DNA of 64,000 bases from JAAYCB01 sp012744395 (lineage in GTDB: Bacteria; Planctomycetota; Planctomycetia; Pirellulales; Thermoguttaceae), in contig JAQVNJ010000001.1 in NCBI GenBank assembly GCA_028703175.1, positions 62,001-126,000 of the forward strand. The letters are read 5' to 3'. The notes under the pieces were generated by a model that worked only from the letters and a program-made list of their open reading frames with translations, was not told where the DNA came from and made no database searches. Position numbers and translations under genes: made by a program. Numbering within the stretch: position 1 is the stretch's first letter; each line of letters starts with the position of its first letter. Shown here one piece after another: positions 49,021 to 58,700 of the stretch.

Positions 49021-51057
49021 TCAGTTGGCCGCCGGCGCGAGTTCGTAGACATGGACCGCGAGCGGTTCGAACCGGTCGACGAATCCATCCGCTTCGATCT
49101 TCAGGAACCGGTTGCCGGTCTGTTCTGTCAGACGTGCGGCGCGCAGCGGCCGGCCTGCATCTCCTTCGGCGGGACTCGAGAAGCCGGACCATCGGAACGC
49201 CACTTCCCCCGCGCCGTCGCCGTCGTTGACGGCGAAGATGTAGACCTTGCCGCGGTGCTCGCGGACAAGCCAATGCAGCCACTCGGGCGGAGCCGCGGGC
49301 CGCGACTCGCCGCCTGAGACCTCCAGCCGGAGCGCCGGCCCCGCGGCGGCCAGCAAGGCCGGAGCGAACCGGTCGATTTCCGCGACGATCCGTTTGAGCT
49401 GCCCCCACTGCTCGTCGAAGGTCACATCGGGATTCCGCTTCAGGTCGTACCAGGAATAGAAGACGAGCCCCGTCGCTCCTTCGCAGAGGCACTGCCAGGC
49501 CATGCTCCGCATTTCATCGAACGATGGGCTGCGGTAGTTCGCGCTGGCCGCGTCCTCCTTTGCGTAATTGATCCAGTTGTGGACCTGCGGCACCTGCCAC
49601 AGCGGCCGCGCGGCGTCGACCTGCCGGCGCGTCTCGGCCGTCCACGCGGCCGCCTGCGAGGCCGGGCTCCGGCCGATCGGGTAGGGGTCCGTGCCGATCA
49701 CGTCGAACGTGTCCAGGTACGCGGCGACCTCGCGATACTGGTACAGCACGACCCAGGTCGGATGGTTCGGATCCTCCTCCGCCACCCAGCGCTGATGGGC
49801 CTCGAGCCGGGGCAGGAAGGTCTGCGGCAGTTCATCGTTCAAGTACCAGGCGAGCAGGGCCGGATGATCCCGGAAACGCCGCACCCGATCGCGGACCTGC
49901 GGCTCCTCATCGTCGACCGACCGGATCGAGGCGGGCGCGTGTCGCGAACCGGCATAGAAATCCTTCACCGAATAGATCACTTTCAGCCCGTACCGCCAGG
50001 CGAGATCCATCTGCTCGGCCGACGGCGACGCATAGGGCATCAAGCAGTTCAACTTGCTCTCGGCGTAGATTTTCAGGTCGTCCTCGTTGATCCCGCTCCA
50101 GTACATGCCCAGCGGCAGGAACGGCTTGCCGTCCACGATCAACCGCCCCTGCGCGTCGATCCGCGCCGCCGGCGCGAAGGGATCGGCCATCCGCTCGATC
50201 GGATGATGCGTCTCCTGGAGCTGCTTTCCGTTTGGGCCGATCAGCCGGACGGCCAGATCGTAGCGCCCCGGGGCGAGCTCCGCCGCCGGGATGCGCAGAT
50301 CGGTAGGCTCCGCCTCGGTGGTCGCCGGCGGGTAGCCGGTTCCGCCGGAAACCTGCTCGCCGTGCGCGGTCTTCAGCGCGTACTCAAGCCTCAGTTCCCC
50401 CCGCGGAATCTCGTGGTCGACCAGATCGAGATGGATGCGGACCTGCAACTCGCCGGGACCGGCGGAGGTGATCCGCCCCCGATAATTGGGTGAAATCAGC
50501 ACCGATCGCATCGGTGGATCGATCAGGCGCTCGATCGCCACGTCGTCGAACCAGGCGGTGCCGGTGATCCCTTGCCGCAGGTAGCAGGCCAGGTGGCAGG
50601 CGGCGGCTTCCGCGGGCACGCGCACGACCGCCTCGACCTTTGTCCAATTCCGCGTTCCTTTGATCCCGTCGGGGTAGCATCCGCCCATCCAGCGGCCGTC
50701 CTTGCCCTGCCACTCCAGGCAGAGCGTGGCGCCGCTTTCCCTTCCGCTGACATTTTCGGTTTTGACCCAGCCGCTCAGGCGGTATTTGCGGCCGGGCTTG
50801 AGCGGGACCTTCTGCACGGCCAGCCGGTAGCGGCCCGGATCGGAGTTGGAGCACTTCAGCGCCGCACCGCCCGAGCGGCGGATCGTCGCATCCCGCGAAA
50901 ACACGTCGCGGTCGCCGGACCATCCGGCGGGCATCGCCTGGCCCTCGGCAAGTTCTTCAAAGCCTCCGTTGGCCACCCGTTCCTGGGCCGGCGCGTCGTC
51001 GAGCCGAGCCTGCGGCAGAGCGGTCAGTGCCAGGACGGCCAAGATGGAAACGTTCAC
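49021..51057 (-). CDS. Secreted glycoside hydrolase-like protein with N-terminal carbohydrate-binding-type domain
   Basis: This is a 678-aa protein. The GTG at 51057 is chosen because AAGGAG lies 9 bp upstream; the longer TTG start lacks this. A signal peptide (VNVSILAVLALTALPQARL) is followed by a CBM_4_9-like beta-sandwich (VANGGFEELAEGQAMPAGWS through GTAWFDDVAIERL), a second beta-rich domain, and a TIM-barrel of the GH2/GH42/cellulase superfamily type (GKPFLPLGMYWSGINEDDLK, LAWYLNDELPQTF, FDVIGTDPYPIGRSP). The acidic residue after the NDE motif and a later Glu (CEGATGLVFYSWYDL) may be catalytic. The substrate is unknown. It shares its strand with plsC upstream. Confidence 0.7.
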   Translation of the reverse strand: MNVSILAVLALTALPQARLDDAPAQERVANGGFEELAEGQAMPAGWSGDRDVFSRDATIRRSGGAALKCSNSDPGRYRLAVQKVPLKPGRKYRLSGWVKTENVSGRESGATLCLEWQGKDGRWMGGCYPDGIKGTRNWTKVEAVVRVPAEAAACHLACYLRQGITGTAWFDDVAIERLIDPPMRSVLISPNYRGRITSAGPGELQVRIHLDLVDHEIPRGELRLEYALKTAHGEQVSGGTGYPPATTEAEPTDLRIPAAELAPGRYDLAVRLIGPNGKQLQETHHPIERMADPFAPAARIDAQGRLIVDGKPFLPLGMYWSGINEDDLKIYAESKLNCLMPYASPSAEQMDLAWRYGLKVIYSVKDFYAGSRHAPASIRSVDDEEPQVRDRVRRFRDHPALLAWYLNDELPQTFLPRLEAHQRWVAEEDPNHPTWVVLYQYREVAAYLDTFDVIGTDPYPIGRSPASQAAAWTAETRRQVDAARPLWQVPQVHNWINYAKEDAASANYRSPSFDEMRSMAWQCLCEGATGLVFYSWYDLKRNPDVTFDEQWGQLKRIVAEIDRFAPALLAAAGPALRLEVSGGESRPAAPPEWLHWLVREHRGKVYIFAVNDGDGAGEVAFRWSGFSSPAEGDAGRPLRAARLTEQTGNRFLKIEADGFVDRFEPLAVHVYELAPAAN

Positions 51058-51082
51058 GAGGGCAATCTCCTTGACAGGGTGG

Positions 51083-51877
51083 TTACGTCGATTCAGGCCC
51101 AACCGTCCGCATCCCCGGCGGTCGGTCGTTGCGCCCGGCGATCCGCGGTTCGTACTCCGTCCGGCCGGCCAGCGCGGCGATCTGGCGGAGCAATTGGCGA
51201 GTCACTTCGCGGTGGGCCGCGCGGTCGTCGGCGCGGCTGTAGTAGTCCGAGAGATCGATCGGCGCACCGATCGTGAGATGGACCTTGGCCGGCAGCAGCA
51301 GACTGCCGAAGACCGAGCCGTTGAAGGGCGTGCCTTGAATGTAGATCGGCACGATCGGCACCCGCGCGCAAAGCGCGATCATTGCCGCCCCAGGGCGGCC
51401 GGGGATCATCAGGCTGGAGGTCTTATTGATCCGCCCTTCGGGGAACATCCCCACGAGGCCGCCGGCCCGCGCGTGCCGGATCGCCCGCCTCGTGGCCGCC
51501 GTGTCGATCCCGCCGCGGCCGACGGGAATCGATTCGACGATGCGGAAGAACCAGGCGATTGCCGGATGGACGCAATACTCCCGCGCGACCATCCAGCGGA
51601 CGACGCGGCGTGTCGCGAGGTAGAGAAAGGAGGGATCGACGGGCGAGCGGTGGTTGCTGACAATGATCGCGCCCGAGCCGGCCGGCAGGTCGAATGTCCC
51701 GGAAATCGCCGCCCGCCAGAGGACCCGCGCGATGACATAATTCAGTCCGAAGAGCACCGACTGGGCTGGGCTGAAGGGGCTGCGGCGAAGCGCTTGCACC
51801 GCCCGGCCGACCAGGGCGAGTGCCATCCCGGCGAGAATCGCGGCGCCAGCCAGCTCCGTGCCCATCGGTGAGAACAT
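51083..51877 (-). CDS. plsC: 1-acyl-sn-glycerol-3-phosphate acyltransferase (PlsC-like)
   Basis: This is a 264-aa membrane acyltransferase that would add the second acyl chain to lysophosphatidic acid. The catalytic HX4D motif is VSNHRSPVDPSFLYL and the phosphate-binding motif is GMFPEGRINKTSS. An N-terminal membrane segment (LAGAAILAGMALALVG) is present, and PIVPIYIQGTPF is the family strand. The start MFSPMGTEL is taken because the longer frame upstream is Arg/Pro-rich and unlike the family. It lies 25 bp upstream of the glycosidase-like gene on the minus strand, so the two may be co-transcribed. Confidence 0.85.
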   Translation of the reverse strand: MFSPMGTELAGAAILAGMALALVGRAVQALRRSPFSPAQSVLFGLNYVIARVLWRAAISGTFDLPAGSGAIIVSNHRSPVDPSFLYLATRRVVRWMVAREYCVHPAIAWFFRIVESIPVGRGGIDTAATRRAIRHARAGGLVGMFPEGRINKTSSLMIPGRPGAAMIALCARVPIVPIYIQGTPFNGSVFGSLLLPAKVHLTIGAPIDLSDYYSRADDRAAHREVTRQLLRQIAALAGRTEYEPRIAGRNDRPPGMRTVGPEST

Positions 51878-51972
51878 CAATCGCAGCCCTCCAGCCGTCC
51901 TCCTGCCACGCATGTTCCATGATACATGCTGCGGCGGCTTGCGGCCAGCCGCGCGGGGCCAGCCGCCGCCGG

Positions 51973-52010
51973 TCGGGCAAGCGCGGAATCTGAATTCCGC
52001 GCTTGCCCGA
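51973..52010. terminator. Perfect 17-bp hairpin between the efflux operon and plsC
   Basis: TCGGGCAAGCGCGGAAT (51973-51989) and its exact reverse complement (51994-52010) enclose a 4-nt CTGA loop. It lies 230 bp downstream of the outer-membrane channel gene on the minus strand. There is no U-tract. The remaining 51878-52240 has no gene I can support. Confidence 0.5.
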
Positions 52011-52240
52011 CACGTCCCACGGACTCCGCCCGAGCAAGGATGGCGCGTGTTCGTAAACCGCAGGCGGACTGTCCATCCGGCGGGCCGAGGATCTCCGATC
52101 GCAGCCAACAGGCGAAGGAACATTGGATCGGGTGCCCGGGGGCAAGTCACGCGCGGTTCGCCAATCGATGGAACCGCGGGCATCGGTTCACGGGCTCGGT
52201 TCGTACGGCCAAGGGTCCAAGCCGCATGGAATCCCGCCTG

Positions 52241-53869
52241 CTAGGCCCGCGGAGGCAACGGCGGCTGCGGCGCGGGCGCGGGCGGGGGAGCGGGAGCGGG
52301 CGCGGGCGCGGGCGCCTCCTGCGGACCGGCCGCCGGCAGGGGCTGCGGGGCGTTGTTGCCCAGGCGGATTTGCCATCCGCCGCCCAAGGCTCGATAGAGC
52401 TGGATCAGGTTCTGGGCGACCGAGCCCTCGGCAATCGCCAATTGGTCCTCCTGCTGGGTGAGGAATTGCTGCACGTTGAACACGCGGTTGAAGTCGACGC
52501 GCCCTTCGCGGTACTGCGAGGAAACCAGCTCGACCGACTCGCGGGCGGCGTCGGCGCTCTGCGCCAACGATCGGACCTGCTGCTGCGACTTGAGGAAGCT
52601 GACGATCGCGTTCTCCGCCTCGGCGTTGGCTTGGAGGACAACGTTCTGGTACTGCACCGCCAGTTGCTGGAACCGCGATTCCTGGACGTGGATGTTGTTG
52701 GCCAGGCGGCCGTAATTGAGGATATCCCAACGGAACGCCGGGCCGATCGTGCCCGCAAAGGAGTTCGCGTCGAACAGGTCCTCAAAGCTCATCGCGTCGA
52801 AGTACATCGTGCCGTTGATGGTGAAGTGGGGATACAGTTCGGAGGTGGCCACGCCGATCATCGCACTCTGGGCCGCGACTTCGCGTTCCGCGCGGCGGAC
52901 GTCGGGGCGGCGGCGGAGCAGTTCCGCGGGAATCCCCACGGCGACCTGCGGCGGGGCGCTGGGAATGCCCCGCTGACCGTTGAGCATCTGATCCAGGTCT
53001 TGGGGCGGCATCCCCAGGAGAATGCAGAGCCGGTTGACCGCCTGCCTGCGGCTGGATTCGAGCGGGCGGATGCTGGCCTCGGTCTGAGCCAGGTTCGACA
53101 GGCCCTGGGTCACGTCAAGCCGCGTCACGACGCCGTTGCGGAAACGCTCCTCGGCCAGGTGCAGACTCCCCTGTTGAATCTCGATGTTTTGCTGGGCGTA
53201 GGCCAACCGCTGCTCGGCGATTCGCACGTCCGTGTAGTTGCGGGCGACATCGGCCACGAGCAGGACGAGGACGTCGTCGTAGTTCTCCACCGAGGCGTCC
53301 AGGTTGGCGTCGGCGGCTTCGATCGCGCGGCGAAACCGGCCCCAGAAGTCGAGTTCCCAGGCCAGGCTGGCGCCCAGGTTCCACGTGCTGTAGGGCTGGG
53401 CGAAGATCCCGCCGATGCGGCTGTTCTGGCTGACTTCGGTGCGGGTGTAGTCGCCGAAGGCCTGTTGCCCCTGGGGAAACAGGTTGCCCGCGGCGATCGC
53501 CCGCTGGGCACGGGCCTCGATGATCCGCAATCCGGCGACGCGGAGCGAGAGGTTCTGGCGGTAGGCCGTGGCGACCAGCTGATCGAGGATCGGGTCGTTG
53601 AACGTCCGCCACCAGGCCGCGTCGTCGACCGGCCCGACGTTCAAGGCCGGCTCGTCCACGTCGATCCAGTGGTCCGCAACGGAAGCCGCCGGCTTGCAGT
53701 AGTTCGGCCCGACCTTGAAGCCGTTGGCGATATATTCGCGCGTTCCCGTGCAACCGGTGAAAAGCATCAGAACGGCAGCGGCCAAAACGGACGACGCGGG
53801 GCAACTCTTTCGTGGGGGTGCGGGGCTGGCTGGCAACACATCCTGCGACGTTTGATGGCTGAATTTCAT
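52241..53869 (-). CDS. Outer-membrane efflux lipoprotein (TolC/NodT-type) of the RND system
   Basis: This is a 542-aa outer-membrane channel subunit. A lipoprotein signal (VLAAAVLMLFTGC, lipobox Cys) leads into two OEP repeats: NYCKPAASVADHWID and AWWRTFNDPILDQLVATAYR, then SLRVAGLRIIEARAQR, NTRIGG-like SQNSRIGGIFAQPYS, LAWELDFWGRFRRAIEAADA and, in the second half, VGIPAELLRRRPDVRRAERE and FRWDILNYGRLANNIHVQES. The protein ends in a low-complexity Ala/Pro tail (APAPAPAPPPAPAPQPP), unusual for the family. It is third in the adaptor-pump-channel order. The start is at MKFSHQTSQD. Confidence 0.9.
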   Translation of the reverse strand: MKFSHQTSQDVLPASPAPPRKSCPASSVLAAAVLMLFTGCTGTREYIANGFKVGPNYCKPAASVADHWIDVDEPALNVGPVDDAAWWRTFNDPILDQLVATAYRQNLSLRVAGLRIIEARAQRAIAAGNLFPQGQQAFGDYTRTEVSQNSRIGGIFAQPYSTWNLGASLAWELDFWGRFRRAIEAADANLDASVENYDDVLVLLVADVARNYTDVRIAEQRLAYAQQNIEIQQGSLHLAEERFRNGVVTRLDVTQGLSNLAQTEASIRPLESSRRQAVNRLCILLGMPPQDLDQMLNGQRGIPSAPPQVAVGIPAELLRRRPDVRRAEREVAAQSAMIGVATSELYPHFTINGTMYFDAMSFEDLFDANSFAGTIGPAFRWDILNYGRLANNIHVQESRFQQLAVQYQNVVLQANAEAENAIVSFLKSQQQVRSLAQSADAARESVELVSSQYREGRVDFNRVFNVQQFLTQQEDQLAIAEGSVAQNLIQLYRALGGGWQIRLGNNAPQPLPAAGPQEAPAPAPAPAPPPAPAPQPPLPPRA

Positions 53870-54074
53870 GGCATTTTCTCCGCGACAATCGGAATACGAC
53901 GCTTTGTCGGTATGATCGTCCTGGCGCATTCGATTCGCGTAGCATTTGCAGCAACGGCCGCAAAATCGTTGTGACCGGAAGACGCGGCGGAAGAACCGGG
54001 ACAAGCGCGCCAAGAAGGCAAGGCGGCAAAGTCCGCCCGATCGGAATCCGCAGCGGCGGAGGAGGTCAAGAAAT

Positions 54075-54115
54075 GCATCCGGGCAAAGGCCGCCTGGCGG
54101 CCCTTGCCCGGATGC
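54075..54115. terminator. Strong hairpin between pump and channel genes
   Basis: GCATCCGGGCAA (54075-54086) pairs with TTGCCCGGATGC (54104-54115), continued inside by GGCCGCC/GGCGGCC across one mismatch. It lies 73 bp after the pump stop codon and 205 bp before the channel start, in a 318-bp gene-free gap (53870-54187), so it may reduce read-through into the channel gene. Confidence 0.5.
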
Positions 54116-54187
54116 GTTTGCCCACCTTGCCCGGCCGGCACGCGCCTGACCGGCAGTCAACCGATTGTCCCCGTCCGTCCGAGCAGT

Positions 54188-57100
54188 CTACGCGCGCGGC
54201 GCGGCGGGGGCGGCCTGCCGCCCGTTGCCGGAGAACAGCCGGTAGATCAGCACGTAGAACAGCGGCGCGAAGAGCGTCACGAGGAACGTCGAGGTCACCA
54301 CGCCCCCGAGGACACCGATGCCGATCGCGTTTTGCGCCCCGGCGCCCGCCCCGCCGGCAATCGCCAGGGGGAGCACGCCGAAGCCGAACGCCAGCGAGGT
54401 CATGAGGATCGGGCGGAGCCGCAGCTTGGAGGCCTCGAGGGTCGCCGGGATCAGTCCCATTCCCTGTTCGACGCGATTCTTGGCGAACTGCACGATGAGG
54501 ATCGCGTTCTTGGTCGTCAGCCCGAGCGTCGTCAGGATCGCGATCTGGAAGTAGACGTCGTTGGGCAATCCCATCGCGCTGGAGCTGATCACGCCGCCGA
54601 TCGCCCCGAGGGGCAACGCCAGCAGAATCGAGATCGGCACGGGCCAGCTCTCGTAGAGGGCCGCCAGGCAGAGGAAGATCACGAGCACCGAGAAGGCATA
54701 CAGCACGCCGGTCTGCGAGCTGGCCATTCGTTCCTGGTAGGAGAGCCCCGTCCAGTCGAAGCCGATCCCCTGGGGGAGTTTCGCCGTCAACTCTTCCATC
54801 GCCTGCATGGCCTCGCCGGAGCTCCTCCCCGGGGCGGCCTCGCCCTGGATATTGATCGAAGGGAACGCGTTGTAGCGTTCGAGCTTCGGCGACCCGGTCG
54901 TCCAGTAGCCGGTGGCGAAGGAGGAGAAGGGGACCATCTTGCCCGTTTCGTTGCGGACGTAGAGCCTGTTGATGTCGTCCGGGAGCATGCGGAACGGGGC
55001 GTCGGCCTGGACGTAGACGCGTTTGACGCGCCCGCCCTGGATGAAGTCGTTGACGTAGGCGCTGCCGAAGGCCGCGCTGACGGTGTTGTGGATCGCCGAG
55101 AGGGGCACTCCCTGCGCGCCGGCCTTCTCCCAGTCGATGTCGAGCCGGTATTCGGGCACGTCCTCCATGCCGTTGGGCCGGACATTCGCCAGCCTCGGGT
55201 CCTGGGCCGCCATGCCCAGCAGCTGGTTGCGGGCGGCCATCAAGGCGTCGTGCCCCAGACCGCTGCGGTCCTGCAACTGGAAGTCAAACCCCTTGGCCGT
55301 GCCCAGCTCCACGACGGCCGGGGGCGCGAAGGCAAAGACCATCGCCTCGCGAAACTGCGAAAACTTGGCCATCGCCCTGCCGGCCACGGCGGTGACCTTC
55401 AGGTCCGGCCGGTCGCGGAGCTTCCAGTCCCGCAACTTGACGAACGCCATGCCCATGTTCTGGCCTCGGCCCGCGAAGCTCGCGCCGGAGATGACCATGC
55501 ATGATTCGATCGCCTCCTTCTGTTCGATCAGCAGATGATCCCGGACCTTGACCATCACCTCCCGGGTCATGTCAACCGTCGCATTGGCGGGCAGGATCGC
55601 CTGGACCATGAGCATTCCTTGGTCCTCGTCCGGCAGGTAGGCCGTCGGCATCCGCCGGAAGAGGAAAACGAAGCCCGCCACGATCAGGCCGAAGATCACC
55701 AGATAGCGGAAGACATGGGTCAGGGCCCGGTTGACCTGCTTCACGTACAGGTCGCGGCTGCGGAAAAACATGCGGTCGAACCAGCGGAAGAACGGGCGCA
55801 GGAACCAGACGCTGGCTTCGGCCGGCTCGTGGCCCTTCGGCACCGGTTTGAGCAGCGAGACGCAGAGGACCGGCGTGAGGATCAACGCCACCAGCACGGA
55901 GAGCATCATCGAGGCGATGATCGTCACGGAGAACTGGCGGTAGATCACGCCCGTCGAGCCGCCCATGAACGCCATCGGGCCGAACACGGCCGAGAGCACC
56001 AGGCCGATGCCGATCAACGCGCTGGTGATCTGGTCCATCGACCGGCCCGTCGCCTCGCGGGGTGAAATGCCTTCTTCGCTCATGATCCGCTCGACGTTTT
56101 CGACGACGACAATCGCGTCGTCGACGAGCAGGCCGATCGCCAGCACCATGCCGAACATCGTGAGCATGTTGATCGAGAATCCGAACATCCCGAGAATCCC
56201 GAACGTGCCCAGGATCACCACGGGCACGGCGACCGTCGGAATCAGCGTCGCCCGCATGTTCCCCATGAACAGGTACATGACGAGGAACACCAGCAAGATC
56301 GCCTCGAACAGGGTCCGCACGACGTCGGCGATGGCGACCTCGACGAAGGGCGTCGTCTCATAGGGGTAAACGACCTTCATGCCCGGCGGGAAATAGTGGC
56401 TCAGCTCTTCCATCGTGGCCTTGACGGCGTCGGCCGTCTTCAGCGCGTTGGCGCCGGGCGCCTGGCGGATCGCCAACATGGCGGACTGCTTGTCGTTGTA
56501 GAACGCCTCGACATCGTAGAACTCGGTCCCGAGTTCCGTGCGGCCGACATCCGCGATGCGGACGATCGAACCGTCGGAATTCGTCCGCACGGGGATGGCG
56601 GCGAATTCCTCGGGCGTCTTCAGCAGGTTCTGGACGATGATCGAAGCATTCAACCGCTGGCCCTCGACCGCCGGCATGCCGCCAAACTGGCCGGCCGAGA
56701 TTTCGACGTTGTACGTGCGGAGGGCGGCGACGACATCCGCCACGGTCAGGCCGTAGTCGGTCAGCTTGTCGGGGTTGAGCCAGACGCGCATCGCGTATTG
56801 CGAGCCGAAGGCCTCGACCTCGCCCACGCCGGGAACCCGCGCCAACACCTTCTCGACGTTGGAAACGGCGTAATCGCGGAGGTCCGTCCCGTCCATGCTG
56901 CCGTCTTCCGAGATGAGGGCGACCATGATCAAGTAGTTTCTGGTGGACTTGCTGACCTTGACTCCCTGCCGCTGGATGACCTCCGGGAGGCTCGCCGTGG
57001 CGAGTTGCAGCTTGTTCTGCACCTGGGACCAGGCCAGGTCCGGGTCCGTGCCCGGGGCAAACGTCAACTCGATTCGACTAGCGCCGGCAGAGTTGCTGGT

Positions 57101-57343
57101 GGCGGACATGTAGAGCAGCCTGTCGAAGCCGGTCATCTTCTGCTCGATGATCTGCGTCACGCTGTCTTCGACCGTCTTGGCCGATGCCCCGGGATAGAAC
57201 GCGTCGATGGCGATCGACGGCGGGGCGATGGGGGGATACTGCGAAATCGGCAGATTGTAGATTGCCAGGCCGCCTGCCACCATCATGATGATCGCGATGA
57301 CCCAGGCAAAAACGGGACGATCCAGAAAGAACTTCGATAGCAC
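54188..57343 (-). CDS. RND multidrug efflux pump, inner-membrane permease (HAE1/AcrB family)
   Basis: This is a 1051-aa proton-driven pump with 12 membrane segments and two periplasmic porter loops. Visible are FFLDRPVFAWVIAIIMMVAG (TM1), ISQYPPIAPPSIAIDAFYPG, the TM4 proton-relay Asp pair in GLLVDDAIVVVENVERIM, the relay Lys in TTKNAILIVQFAK, and the VSGASFAGRGQNMGMAFVKL porter segment. Full length and with no disruption. The GTG start is supported by GGAGG six bases upstream. It is between the adaptor gene (55 bp upstream) and the channel gene, so the operon order is adaptor, pump, channel. Substrates cannot be read from sequence. Confidence 0.95.
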   Translation of the reverse strand: MLSKFFLDRPVFAWVIAIIMMVAGGLAIYNLPISQYPPIAPPSIAIDAFYPGASAKTVEDSVTQIIEQKMTGFDRLLYMSATSNSAGASRIELTFAPGTDPDLAWSQVQNKLQLATASLPEVIQRQGVKVSKSTRNYLIMVALISEDGSMDGTDLRDYAVSNVEKVLARVPGVGEVEAFGSQYAMRVWLNPDKLTDYGLTVADVVAALRTYNVEISAGQFGGMPAVEGQRLNASIIVQNLLKTPEEFAAIPVRTNSDGSIVRIADVGRTELGTEFYDVEAFYNDKQSAMLAIRQAPGANALKTADAVKATMEELSHYFPPGMKVVYPYETTPFVEVAIADVVRTLFEAILLVFLVMYLFMGNMRATLIPTVAVPVVILGTFGILGMFGFSINMLTMFGMVLAIGLLVDDAIVVVENVERIMSEEGISPREATGRSMDQITSALIGIGLVLSAVFGPMAFMGGSTGVIYRQFSVTIIASMMLSVLVALILTPVLCVSLLKPVPKGHEPAEASVWFLRPFFRWFDRMFFRSRDLYVKQVNRALTHVFRYLVIFGLIVAGFVFLFRRMPTAYLPDEDQGMLMVQAILPANATVDMTREVMVKVRDHLLIEQKEAIESCMVISGASFAGRGQNMGMAFVKLRDWKLRDRPDLKVTAVAGRAMAKFSQFREAMVFAFAPPAVVELGTAKGFDFQLQDRSGLGHDALMAARNQLLGMAAQDPRLANVRPNGMEDVPEYRLDIDWEKAGAQGVPLSAIHNTVSAAFGSAYVNDFIQGGRVKRVYVQADAPFRMLPDDINRLYVRNETGKMVPFSSFATGYWTTGSPKLERYNAFPSINIQGEAAPGRSSGEAMQAMEELTAKLPQGIGFDWTGLSYQERMASSQTGVLYAFSVLVIFLCLAALYESWPVPISILLALPLGAIGGVISSSAMGLPNDVYFQIAILTTLGLTTKNAILIVQFAKNRVEQGMGLIPATLEASKLRLRPILMTSLAFGFGVLPLAIAGGAGAGAQNAIGIGVLGGVVTSTFLVTLFAPLFYVLIYRLFSGNGRQAAPAAPRA

Positions 57344-57398
57344 CGCACGCCTCCGTTGGTTGATCCGTCTAGCAAGCCCGCTCGTTGGTCCGCCCGGT

Positions 57399-58700
57399 TT
57401 ACGTCGCCGGCTGGGTCGCCGTCTGAGTCTTGGCGGCGGTGGCCCGGTCGGGCTCGAAGGGGACCGCATTGACGGTCGCCCCGGGGCGGACTCTCTGCAT
57501 GCCCTCGATGATCACCCGATCGCCGTCGGAGAGCCCCGAGGAGACGAGCCACTTGTCGCCGACGGCGCGGTCGGTCGAGAGGCCGCGCTGCTGAACCTTC
57601 CCCTCGCTGTCCACGATCAGGGCGATCGGGTTGCCCTTGGGATCGCGCGACACGGCCTGCTGGGGGACGAGGATCGCCTTGTCGTTGACGCCTTCGTCGA
57701 TCATCGCCCGCACGAACATGCCGGGCAGGAGCACTCCCTCGGGATTGGGAACGACGATCCGCAGGATCACCGACCCGGTCGTCGGATCGACCGTGACATC
57801 GCGAAACTTGAGCGTCCCCTCCAGCGGGTACGCCGTGCCGTCCTCGAGGACAATCTTCACGCGGTCGGTGCCGTTGTCCTTGAGGCGGCCGTTCGCCAGG
57901 CTGCGTTTCAACCGATTCAACTCCGCGGTGGATTGCGGCACATCGATGTAGATCGGGTCGAGTTCCTGGATCGTGGCCAGGGCGACGGACTGATAGGCGG
58001 TTGCGATCGCGCCTTCGGTCACGTTCGACCGGCCGATGCGGCCGGAGATCGGCGCGGTGATCTTCGTGTAGCCGAGATTGATCCGGGCGGTCTCCAAGGC
58101 GGCCTCCGCCTGCTTGATCGCGGCGTCGGCGGCGGAGACCGCTTTCTGGTCGCTTTCGACCTGCGCTTCGGCGGCTCGCAGCGAGGCCTTGCCCCACTCG
58201 ACCTCGGTCGCGGCCTGGTCGCGTTCCATCGCCGAGGCGGCACTCGTCTTCAGCAGATTCTCGTACCGCTGGCTATTGACCGTGGCGAGCTTCAACGTGG
58301 CTTGATGCCGGCTGATCGCCGCCTCGCTGGCGGCCAACGCGGCCCGGGCCCTCTCGGCCGCCGCCTTCGCGGCCGTGAGGCTTGCCGTCACATTGTCGAA
58401 TGCCGCTTGAAACGGAGCCGGATCGATCTGGTACAGAACCTGGCCGGCCTTCACATCGGAACCTTCGGTGAACAGCCGCTTAAGAATCAGGCCGCTGACC
58501 TGGGGCCTGATCTCGGCGACACGGTAGGCCGATGTCCGCCCGGGGAGTTCCGAAGTCAGCACAACACGCTCCGGCGCGACCGTCATCACGCCGACTTCCG
58601 GCGGCGGCGGCGGAGGAGCCTCCTGCTCGCCGTTGCAGCCCAGGATGGCGAGACCCAGCACCAACGCCGGAATGATCGGCTGTAAGGTTCGTTGACTCAT
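57399..58700 (-). CDS. RND efflux periplasmic adaptor lipoprotein (MexA/AcrA family)
   Basis: This is a 433-aa membrane fusion protein that bridges pump and channel. A lipoprotein signal (IIPALVLGLAILGC) is followed by a Pro-rich linker, the barrel-sandwich/lipoyl half-motifs (VSGLILKRLFTEGSDVKAGQVLYQIDPA and its partner NLGYTKITAPISGRIGRSNVTEGA; each is given here as a family landmark in two halves), an alpha-hairpin rich in Ala/Glu, and the beta-barrel and membrane-proximal domains (RDVTVDPTTGSVILRIVVPN). Transcription probably begins at the promoter 59114-59086. The start codon overlaps the end of a small upstream reading frame by one base. Confidence 0.92.
   Translation of the reverse strand: MSQRTLQPIIPALVLGLAILGCNGEQEAPPPPPPEVGVMTVAPERVVLTSELPGRTSAYRVAEIRPQVSGLILKRLFTEGSDVKAGQVLYQIDPAPFQAAFDNVTASLTAAKAAAERARAALAASEAAISRHQATLKLATVNSQRYENLLKTSAASAMERDQAATEVEWGKASLRAAEAQVESDQKAVSAADAAIKQAEAALETARINLGYTKITAPISGRIGRSNVTEGAIATAYQSVALATIQELDPIYIDVPQSTAELNRLKRSLANGRLKDNGTDRVKIVLEDGTAYPLEGTLKFRDVTVDPTTGSVILRIVVPNPEGVLLPGMFVRAMIDEGVNDKAILVPQQAVSRDPKGNPIALIVDSEGKVQQRGLSTDRAVGDKWLVSSGLSDGDRVIIEGMQRVRPGATVNAVPFEPDRATAAKTQTATQPAT

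Noticed and set aside
53870..54160. N-terminal extension of the outer-membrane channel
   Set aside because: The longer frame places Arg/Gly/Cys-rich sequence before a clear lipoprotein signal. The ATG at 53869 gives a normal protein.
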